6,691 bases of DNA from Clostridia bacterium (GTDB lineage Bacteria; Bacillota; Clostridia; Lachnospirales; Cellulosilyticaceae): the NCBI GenBank assembly GCA_029256345.1, contig JAQSYC010000310.1, forward strand, positions 1 to 6,691, given 5' to 3'. The translations under genes were made by a program, and so were the position numbers. The notes beneath the pieces were generated by a model. It saw only the letters and a list, made by a program, of their open reading frames with translations. It did not search any database and was not told the DNA's origin. Shown here piece after piece: positions 1 to 4,989 of this stretch. The stretch's first letter is position 1; each line of letters begins with the position of its first letter.

Positions 1-79
1 AAAAAGGGGGGTCATTGTTTTTTTTGTGAAAAAAGATAATGTAACCCTTGAAAATAAAGGCTTTGAAATAAAAAACGGG

Positions 80-95
80 GTGTCAAACTTGACAC
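80..95. promoter_or_regulatory. 16-bp palindrome, candidate operator for the oxidoreductase gene
   Basis: The sequence GTGTCAA-AC-TTGACAC is a perfect 7-bp inverted repeat around a 2-bp centre. It ends 15 bp before the ribosome binding site of the gene starting at 123, which is a usual place for a dimeric repressor to bind. The right arm contains TTGACA, a consensus -35 hexamer, but no -10 box lies about 17 bp downstream, so I read it as an operator and not a promoter. The cognate regulator is not in view; it could lie left of the window. It could also be a short RNA hairpin. Confidence 0.4.
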
Positions 96-110
96 TACCC
101 AATTTGAATC

Positions 111-115
111 GGAGG
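111..115 (+). promoter_or_regulatory. ribosome binding site of the oxidoreductase gene
   Basis: GGAGG lies 7 nt before the ATG at 123, an ideal Shine-Dalgarno match that fixes this start. Confidence 0.8.
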
Positions 116-122
116 CAATTAT

Positions 123-755
123 ATGAAAGTCATAATATTCGGTGCATCAGGAGGTATCGGTAAATTTGCCGTACAACATGCTCTTGAAAAAGGTTATGAA
201 GTAAAAGCATTCCTTCGTAATCCATCAAAATTAACAATCAAACACAAAAATCTAACCTTTGTACAAGGTGAAATCAATAATTATAACGAGATAAAAAATG
301 CTATATTCGATTGTGATGCTGTTATTTGGTGTGTTGGTATTCCTATGAAAAAATATGAACATATGGAATCTCTTGATGGTCATAAAAACCTTTTAAAAGC
401 TATGAATGAATGTGGTATTGAACGTCTCATTGATTGGGCTACTCCAAGTGTTCGTTTTATAAAAGATAAAAAGTCCTTTATCATTGTTGTTCCTGGATTC
501 ATGGTAGGAATTTTATTTCCAATGGCAAAAAAAGAGATTATTGGTATCGCTGATATGATTACCGCATCTAATCTAAACTGGACGATTGTTCGCTTTTTGG
601 CTCCAAAAGACATACCATTTATTGACAGCGTTAAAGTTGGATTCGGTGATACAAAAATGAATTTTAATATTTCAAGAGAAGATATTGGTGCTTTTATGGT
701 AGAACAATTGAGCAACAAAACCTATGAATACTCAATGCCAATCATAGGTAGTTAA
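123..755 (+). CDS. NAD(P)H-binding oxidoreductase, NmrA/BVR-B-like atypical SDR
   Basis: The 210-residue protein opens with a Rossmann beta-strand and the dinucleotide-binding motif GASGGIGK (residues 7-14; G7, G10 and G13 form GxxGxxG). A second strand typical of the fold ends at CDAVIWCVG (about 64-72), and the segment NWTIVRFLAP (about 151-160) matches the conserved 'DWTIVR' stretch of NmrA/biliverdin reductase B-like atypical SDRs. The Tyr-xxx-Lys catalytic pair of classical SDRs is not apparent, as expected for this group. It is probably a cytosolic NAD(P)H-dependent reductase or redox sensor; the substrate cannot be told. Length is normal for the single-domain family. The gene stands alone, facing the leftward cluster, with a strong ribosome binding site and a palindrome upstream. 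The fold is secure, the reaction is not. Confidence 0.88.
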   Translation: MKVIIFGASGGIGKFAVQHALEKGYEVKAFLRNPSKLTIKHKNLTFVQGEINNYNEIKNAIFDCDAVIWCVGIPMKKYEHMESLDGHKNLLKAMNECGIERLIDWATPSVRFIKDKKSFIIVVPGFMVGILFPMAKKEIIGIADMITASNLNWTIVRFLAPKDIPFIDSVKVGFGDTKMNFNISREDIGAFMVEQLSNKTYEYSMPIIGS

Positions 756-964
756 AAAAAATGCCGCTATGCCTTGAGTAGACAAAAACGATGCCGTCAG
801 GACCCAGTGGTTCCTTGGCAGTAGGATATTTTTTATAACGATAATACTTAATATAGCATTGCCAAAGCCGCTGAGCAATACAATTTAAATACAATCCCGA
901 TTTGATAGGGGACGATTTTTTGTTTGACTGCAAATAATATGAAAGTCGCAGAACAAACCGTCCC
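756..964. other. intergenic stretch, possible coding remnant on the minus strand
   Basis: These 209 bp separate the converging oxidoreductase and protease genes. The minus strand is open in two frames: one gives a 63-residue ORF (742-933) without a ribosome binding site, the other gives a hydrophobic stretch of about 50 codons (LLSGFGNAILSIIVIK and onward) that begins right after a stop and has no good start. Composition here is less AT-rich than the flanks. It may be the eroded 3' part of a gene. I do not recognise the product. Confidence 0.25.
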
Positions 965-968
965 CTAT
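905..968. repeat. imperfect inverted repeat with GGGGACG motif, REP-like
   Basis: The left arm begins ATAGGGGACGATTTTTTG and ends in CTGC (905-931). The right arm (948-968), read on the opposite strand, is ATAGGGGACGGTTTGTTC followed by TGC. The outer 10 bases match exactly and the rest match with gaps, around a loop of about 16 bp. The GGGGACGGTT motif resembles dispersed palindromic REP-type repeats mobilised by Y1/RAYT transposases in many Firmicutes; that link is family knowledge, not seen here. The element contains the stop codon of the CPBP gene ending at 965. It may cap transcripts from either side, but no T-run follows it, so it is not a standard terminator. Confidence 0.5.
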
Positions 969-1771
969 TTTATGATTGGATACTTTTTCTCTAAATATAG
1001 ATTAACCAAAAGTAGCAATAATAGATATAAGATACCGTTAATACCCGGACTGAAAAACCACTTGGTCTGCTCTCTATAAGTTATATTAGCAAAAAGGCTA
1101 GCTACAATTACGTTGTTCATTGTGTGAATCATGACCACAGGCCATATGCTTTTTGTTGCAAATCTTATACGATTATACAAAAATGACAGATTGATTAACG
1201 CAACATAACTCATTATGACAATTAACCAGATATTTCTATAAGGAGAATACCCAATGAACAAATCTCTTGGAATGATCATGAGCCAGTATGGCAAATGCCA
1301 AGTGCTCCATATTAAGCCAACTGTAATATTGGCTAGTCGATGATTCACTAGGCTGTATAATCTTTCTGACAAGTATCCACGCCAACCAATTTCTTCAAAA
1401 ATATTTTTTATAAAAGTAGTTGGAATTGAGACTAACGCAGTACTAATAATGACTTCAATTAATGTTATTGTCGGTGTTTTTACTATGCCTTTGCCAAAGT
1501 AACCTATGAAAAAAACTAATAAAAAAACGACAACATCAAAGAAAAAACAAAAAATATACCATTTAAAATTTTGTTTTAAATTTAGTTTTAAACCTAAGCT
1601 TTTTATTTGTTTTTCATCTATAGATAAAGTAATTGCCAATAGACTAGGTGCTAAAATAAATAATAGCAATCCCAAACCATCCGAAAAATCATTCTTCACA
1701 AGTATGTCTATGCCCAACCCGATCCATCCTAGTAAAAGTACCAAAATCGTAAATATAATAGTTCTCTTCAT
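965..1771 (-). CDS. CPBP family intramembrane metalloprotease (first in window)
   Basis: This 268-residue, very hydrophobic protein carries the three CPBP (Abi/CaaX protease-like) motifs in order: FEEIGWRGYL, with the Glu pair at 126-127 and Arg 131 (EExxxR); WSTWH ending in His 159; and HTMNN with His 216 and Asn 220. These residues form the metal-binding active site within membrane helices. Family members process prenylated or other membrane proteins, or give bacteriocin immunity; which applies here is unknown. An upstream TTG at 1777 would add two residues, but GAGGG (1780-1784) is spaced 8 nt from the ATG at 1771 and only 2 nt from the TTG, so I chose ATG. The gene lies 82 bp behind another CPBP gene on the same strand. 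Its stop codon falls inside the REP-like repeat. Confidence 0.85.
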   Translation of the reverse strand: MKRTIIFTILVLLLGWIGLGIDILVKNDFSDGLGLLLFILAPSLLAITLSIDEKQIKSLGLKLNLKQNFKWYIFCFFFDVVVFLLVFFIGYFGKGIVKTPTITLIEVIISTALVSIPTTFIKNIFEEIGWRGYLSERLYSLVNHRLANITVGLIWSTWHLPYWLMIIPRDLFIGYSPYRNIWLIVIMSYVALINLSFLYNRIRFATKSIWPVVMIHTMNNVIVASLFANITYREQTKWFFSPGINGILYLLLLLLVNLYLEKKYPIIK

Positions 1772-1823
1772 AAACAAATCCCTCTTCTTCTAAAGAATTA
1801 ATAAAAAATTGATGACACGACAC

Positions 1824-1844
1824 CTATAAAAAACTTTTTTATAG
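1824..1844. repeat. AT-rich 21-bp palindrome between the two CPBP genes
   Basis: CTATAAAAAA-C-TTTTTTATAG is a perfect 10-bp inverted repeat around one base, between the stop of one CPBP gene (1854) and the start of the next (1771). As RNA it would form only a weak A-U hairpin. It could act as an attenuating element or an operator for separate expression of the downstream gene. No function can be shown. Confidence 0.3.
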
Positions 1845-1853
1845 AATACCCAT

Positions 1854-2558
1854 TTATTGCATCCACTTTGCAAAGAAAATTATCACATCTTGTAAAAAAT
1901 GGATTCCCCATGCCCAAAAAAAGCCTTCTGTTTCATTCATAGATTTTGCTAAGAACCATCCAATAAACCCTGCCATTAAAACACCTGGGATACCGCCTGG
2001 TGTTCCAAAATAGTGAATTGTTCCAAATGTTACTGCTGCCAAACCTTGAGCTAGATAAGGGGATAATCCTTCTTTATTAACCACTGCAACAAAGGAAAAA
2101 CGATAAATTATTTCCTCTGAAAAAGCATTTGTTATTGAAAAAACAAGAACCAAAAGCAATCCCGGAACCAATTCAAGATGAATGGTATGCCCTTTGAACA
2201 CTTGAAGATATATGATAACAGCTGTCACACCTGTAATAATAATTGCAAAATTAAAACCTAAGTTTTTCCAGGTTTCGTGTACCTTTGGTTTGATGCCAAT
2301 CCAAGGCTCTGGCACAATACTCCCATTACGCTTTCTTAAGTTTAAAAAGGAAACGCCGTCTTGTCCTGTCATCAAATAAACAATTCCAATAACACACCCT
2401 GCTAATAGCAAAACAGTGACTTGATAGCTCAATTCCTGATTATATAAATCACGTTTAAATATTTCTAAAGCTATAGGTGCATTTTTTCTAATCCATAAAA
2501 GCAGTGGAGAGATTCCAGCCACCAAAAGAGTTATGAAAATCAATCGATCGATATCCAT
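1854..2558 (-). CDS. CPBP family intramembrane metalloprotease (second in window)
   Basis: The 234-residue multi-spanning membrane protein has all three CPBP motifs: SEEIIYR with Glu 148-149 and Arg 153; FGTIH with Phe 178 and His 182; and HFLQD with His 220 and Asp 224. It starts directly with a membrane helix (LIFITLLVAGISPLLLW), followed by further hydrophobic segments around 45-62, 101-120, 129-146 and 190-205. The start codon lies inside the padR gene in another frame (71-bp overlap) and has only a poor ribosome binding site (TTGGA), so translation is probably coupled to padR. It differs strongly in sequence from the neighbouring CPBP protein, so the two are not a recent duplication. The substrate is unknown; control by the adjacent PadR repressor is inferred from context. 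Confidence 0.85.
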   Translation of the reverse strand: MDIDRLIFITLLVAGISPLLLWIRKNAPIALEIFKRDLYNQELSYQVTVLLLAGCVIGIVYLMTGQDGVSFLNLRKRNGSIVPEPWIGIKPKVHETWKNLGFNFAIIITGVTAVIIYLQVFKGHTIHLELVPGLLLVLVFSITNAFSEEIIYRFSFVAVVNKEGLSPYLAQGLAAVTFGTIHYFGTPGGIPGVLMAGFIGWFLAKSMNETEGFFWAWGIHFLQDVIIFFAKWMQ

Positions 2559-3030
2559 AATCCAACGTCAATACCCACAATTGCTTTTGACTTGTTTCTA
2601 TTGGCAGCTTATCAATTTCATTCTCAATACCTGCTAGAATATCAATCAAGCCCTTGCACTCAGTTTCTTCCTCTTGAACGTATTCTATCAGCATTGGAAT
2701 GTGTCTTTCATCACAAACAAAGATTTTCATTAGTAGTTCGTTACGCATAACGGCTTCTTCCGGTTTTTGAGAAATCCATTCATGAAATCTGTCTCGCCCC
2801 AATTGTGTCACACCATATACCTTTTTAAGTCGCCCATTTGTTGTTTCTTCCAAAACAAAAACAGACCCTACTTTTTCCAGATATTGAAGACTTTTATGGA
2901 TATGTCCGTACGATTCATTCCAAAACAAGCCGATACTTTCTTTTGAAAACTTCACTAATTCGTAAGCGCTCATGGGCTTGATGGCTAAGAGCCCCATAAT
3001 TGCAAAATATGTTTTATTGATACGTGCCAT
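2488..3030 (-). CDS. PadR family transcriptional regulator
   Basis: The 180-residue protein has the PadR layout: an N-terminal winged helix (about 5-85), with a recognition-helix region at GHIHKSLQYLEKVG and a basic wing near NGRLKKVYGV, then a helical Vir-like dimerisation domain (about 90-165) with the family hallmark WVLTLDYGYR near its end. PadR proteins are cytosolic repressors, often autoregulatory and released by small ligands or stress. AGGAG (3039-3043) lies 8 nt before the ATG at 3030. The last 23 codons overlap the start of the downstream CPBP gene. The tail after LTLDYGYRSID departs from the usual helix, which may mean the original C-terminus was replaced by reading into the neighbour. 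The likely target is its own operon. Confidence 0.87.
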   Translation of the reverse strand: MARINKTYFAIMGLLAIKPMSAYELVKFSKESIGLFWNESYGHIHKSLQYLEKVGSVFVLEETTNGRLKKVYGVTQLGRDRFHEWISQKPEEAVMRNELLMKIFVCDERHIPMLIEYVQEEETECKGLIDILAGIENEIDKLPIETSQKQLWVLTLDYGYRSIDFHNSFGGWNLSTAFMD

Positions 3031-3038
3031 TTTTCAAT

Positions 3039-3043
3039 CTCCT
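3039..3043 (-). promoter_or_regulatory. ribosome binding site of padR-type gene
   Basis: AGGAG on the minus strand sits 8 nt before the ATG at 3030-3028, a strong site that supports this start. Confidence 0.75.
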
Positions 3044-3059
3044 AAGTCCAACATAATTT

Positions 3060-3071
3060 TACTTTATAGTA
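3060..3071. promoter_or_regulatory. TACT-N4-AGTA inverted repeat upstream of padR, possible operator
   Basis: TACT-TTAT-AGTA lies 30 bp before the padR start codon. Small inverted repeats in this position are typical autoregulatory sites of winged-helix repressors, but four-base arms can arise by chance in AT-rich DNA. Confidence 0.2.
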
Positions 3072-3119
3072 TTAAATGATTTCAAATTAGTTTAGTTCTC
3101 CTATCATTTATCTATTCAT

Positions 3120-3150
3120 ATTTTAGATGAGGGTTTAACCTACTCATCAA
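3120..3150 (-). promoter_or_regulatory. candidate padR-operon promoter with an inverted repeat in its spacer
   Basis: On the minus strand TTGATG (3150-3145) and TAAAAT (3125-3120) form a plausible -35/-10 pair with a long 19-bp spacer. An inverted repeat, GATGAG (3126-3131) with CTCATC (3143-3148), fills that spacer and touches the -35. It would give a leader of about 80-85 nt before the padR ATG. A spacer of this length with an operator inside it is typical of MerR-type activation, although the adjacent gene is a PadR type; simple repression by occlusion is equally possible. Confidence 0.35.
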
Positions 3151-3160
3151 TAATCTAAAA

Positions 3161-3268
3161 AACATATACAGTACGCAATGCGATCCAATTTGAAAAAGTA
3201 ATATAATGGTTGTTGTTTTTGTTGCGAAATTAGTAGTTGCAGAATTCTTTTAATTTAGAATGGTATAG
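3161..3268. other. non-coding AT-rich stretch
   Basis: No open frame with a start and ribosome binding site is present on either strand. A TATAAT hexamer occurs at 3202-3207 on the plus strand, but it has no matching -35 and no gene follows it. Confidence 0.4.
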
Positions 3269-3507
3269 TCACATCTCTTTAATAAAAATTTCATACGGCT
3301 TATTTTCAGCAAAGAAACTACCACATAGTTCAGTAATACCATCTAAAATTTCATGTATACAGTCGTCTTCTATCGATTCGAGCTTTTGAGGAAAGTTCAT
3401 GGCAAAGTCTTTACAATTACAATCGCATCGACTCTTTCCATTCTCTCTACTGAATATGAATTTTCTTCATACAGATATTCGACTTCGTTGATTAAAGCTT
3501 GAGAAAA
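3269..3507 (-). pseudogene. frame-broken remnant of an unknown cysteine-rich protein
   Basis: On the minus strand one frame is open from about 3507 to a stop at 3397 (FSQALINEVEYLYEEN and onward). A second frame is open from 3466 to the stop at 3269 and reads 65 codons, including RCDCNCKDFAMNFPQKLESI with three alternate cysteines (CxCxC). Its only ATG, at 3400, would give a 43-residue product. The two frames read naturally as one protein broken by an indel near 3460-3470, with its 5' end lost where the truncated recombinase begins. I do not recognise the family. The cysteine cluster might bind metal. The ATGA overlap at 3397-3400 could instead mean two tiny coupled genes, which I find less likely. 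Confidence 0.35.
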
Positions 3508-4031
3508 GGTACAATGACCAGCTCGCCATTTTCATCCTTGGTGTAGCCTAAAAACTTATTATGGTTGACGGATATCACTCCGTTTTCAAACCGCCTTACC
3601 AATCCCCAGCGTGTGTTTTCGCTTAGGTTACGGCTTTCTTCCTGTGCCTGACTGCTCAGGATCGTAATCAGAAGCTCGCCTGTACCATCCAGTGTATTGA
3701 CACCCTCTTTCTCAAAAATAACACCGATATTCTTTTCCTTAAGTTTTCTGATATTTTGCAGGGAGTCTACCGTGTTTCTCGCAAATCGGCTGACTGACTT
3801 GGTGATGACAAGATCAATTTTTCCTGCCATGCAATCGTCTATCATGGTATTGAAGTCATCGCGTTTTTTAGTGTTCGTTGCCGATTTTCCGTCATCAGCG
3901 TAGATTCCTGCCAACTTCCAATTTGGGTTGCTTTGTATCTTTTCGGTGTAATAGGATACCTGTGCTTCGTAGCTGCTTTCCTGCTGTTCTAAGGTAGTAC
4001 TTACTCGGCAGTATGCTGCTACCCTGAGCAT
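3492..4031 (-). CDS. large serine recombinase, C-terminally truncated (third of trio)
   Basis: The 179-residue product is a complete serine-recombinase catalytic domain: AAYCRVST with Arg 9 and nucleophile Ser 11, and SRFARNTVD with Arg 82 and Arg 85, followed by the long helix and the GYTKDENGELVIVP stretch that normally leads into the DNA-binding recombinase domain. After VIVP (codons ending near 3507) homology stops and four unrelated residues precede the stop, whereas family members continue for 300 or more residues. The protein therefore lacks its recombinase and zinc-ribbon domains and probably cannot recognise attachment sites. The ATG at 4031 has only a weak AAGG site 11 nt upstream. 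The frame stays open to 4082 without a start, and an ATG at 4060 in another frame hints that a single-base indel may have removed the original start. It follows the second recombinase by 59 nt. Confidence 0.8.
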   Translation of the reverse strand: MLRVAAYCRVSTTLEQQESSYEAQVSYYTEKIQSNPNWKLAGIYADDGKSATNTKKRDDFNTMIDDCMAGKIDLVITKSVSRFARNTVDSLQNIRKLKEKNIGVIFEKEGVNTLDGTGELLITILSSQAQEESRNLSENTRWGLVRRFENGVISVNHNKFLGYTKDENGELVIVPFLKL

Positions 4032-4090
4032 CTTAAATTGTACCTTGATGCTTCGGTCATATTCCGGCTGTGAGGGGATTTCTTAAGATT

Positions 4091-4989
4091 TTAATAGGTT
4101 CCATCTATGGTTAATCCGTTGATAAACTCAAAAGTAAGCCGCCTATCGGCATAAACCGTCAACTGCTTCACTACCTTCAAAAACAAATCGTCATCAAATT
4201 CCTTTAGCTGCTCTCGCAGTGAAAAGACTTGCTTTATTTTCTCAGTGGTATGTTCATAATCCTTAATTTCCGCAGTGTTGTAATAAGCTATTGCTCTTTT
4301 AAAAATCAAATCAGATAGTTCTTTCGAAGAATACTGTCCATCTGATTCAAGGTCTTTCACTCTTTGATCCAGCTTTTTAAATTCCGGGGTAGAAGGCGGG
4401 GAAGCCACCTTGGGCTTCCGGTCTAATAAGTACCTCTTGAAAATAATGTGATTTGCAGTACTTATGAATGCTTCCTTGATTTGTTCATCCGTAATTACTC
4501 CGCATCGGCATTGTACTCTATTCTTATAAATATACTTTTTGCATTTCCAATTCGTGCGTTCTGAAGTTTTACCGCTATGTTCCACATATTTGCGGTAAAG
4601 CTCACCGCATTCTCCGCAGCGAAGCTTGCCGCTGAAGGTGTATTGATTGACCATACTATTGGGCTGTGCAGTTCTGCCTAATGTCTGGCAGCGCTCTTTT
4701 CTGCGATTTTGCACCTGTTCAAACTGTTCTTTCTCTATCATCTGCGGATAAAGGTCATCGCCTAAGTATTTGGTATTTTCTAAAATTCTTCCGATAGAGC
4801 CATGATTCCATGAAGGCTTATTGTTGGCATTCAAGAATTCCATTACGGTCAGTTTTTTGGCTAAGCCGTAGGTTGAAACTCCAGAGAGATAATCCTTAAA
4901 ACCTTTTTTACTACTTTCTCTTTCGTTATATCGACTTGAATTTTCCCATCAACCATTTTATATCCGATTGGCATATATCGCTGCATCAT
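4091..4989 (-). pseudogene. catalytic-domain-less serine recombinase, frameshifted (second of trio)
   Basis: From the ATG at 4989, which overlaps the preceding stop as TAATG, the frame reads MMQRYMPIGYKMVDGKIQVD, the start of a recombinase (PF07508-type) domain with no catalytic domain before it, and ends at a stop at 4861. Shifting frame near 4898 continues with KDYLSGVSTYGLAKKLT, then LNANNKPSWNHGSIGRIL (250 codons open from 4843), a zinc ribbon (LRCGECG, then single cysteines in NWKCKK and QCRCG), a charged helical region, and a C-terminal strand segment. The span is about 900 nt, so restoring one base gives about 299 residues. The expected VFKDYL needs five Ts where four are present (plus-strand A-run 4898-4901). 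Headless partners like this occur in clostridial recombinase trios (recollection, not checked). The long fragment may still be annotated as a protein. Confidence 0.75.

Noticed and set aside
380..718. 112-residue minus-strand ORF inside the oxidoreductase gene
   Set aside because: It is a shadow of a well-supported gene on the other strand and has no recognisable domain.
742..933. 63-residue minus-strand ORF between the convergent genes
   Set aside because: It has no ribosome binding site, overlaps the 3' end of the oxidoreductase gene and the left arm of the repeat, and matches no family I know. It is mentioned only as part of a possible remnant.
1772..1777. TTG start codon adding two residues to the first CPBP protease
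   Set aside because: The GAGGG site would be only 2 nt from it, while the ATG at 1771 is at the ideal distance.
1506..1793. 95-residue plus-strand ORF opposite the first CPBP gene
   Set aside because: It is lysine-rich because it is antisense to phenylalanine-rich membrane helices, an expected artefact.
3034..3054. Six-residue upstream ORF (MLDLGD) ahead of padR
   Set aside because: It overlaps the padR ribosome binding site and has none of its own; such short frames are expected by chance.
3697..3903. Plus-strand ORF within the third recombinase
   Set aside because: It is antisense to a conserved catalytic domain and has no translation signal. The plus-strand ORFs at 4936-5214, 5424-5648 and 6010-6282 and the minus-strand ORF at 5396-5638 are rejected on the same grounds.
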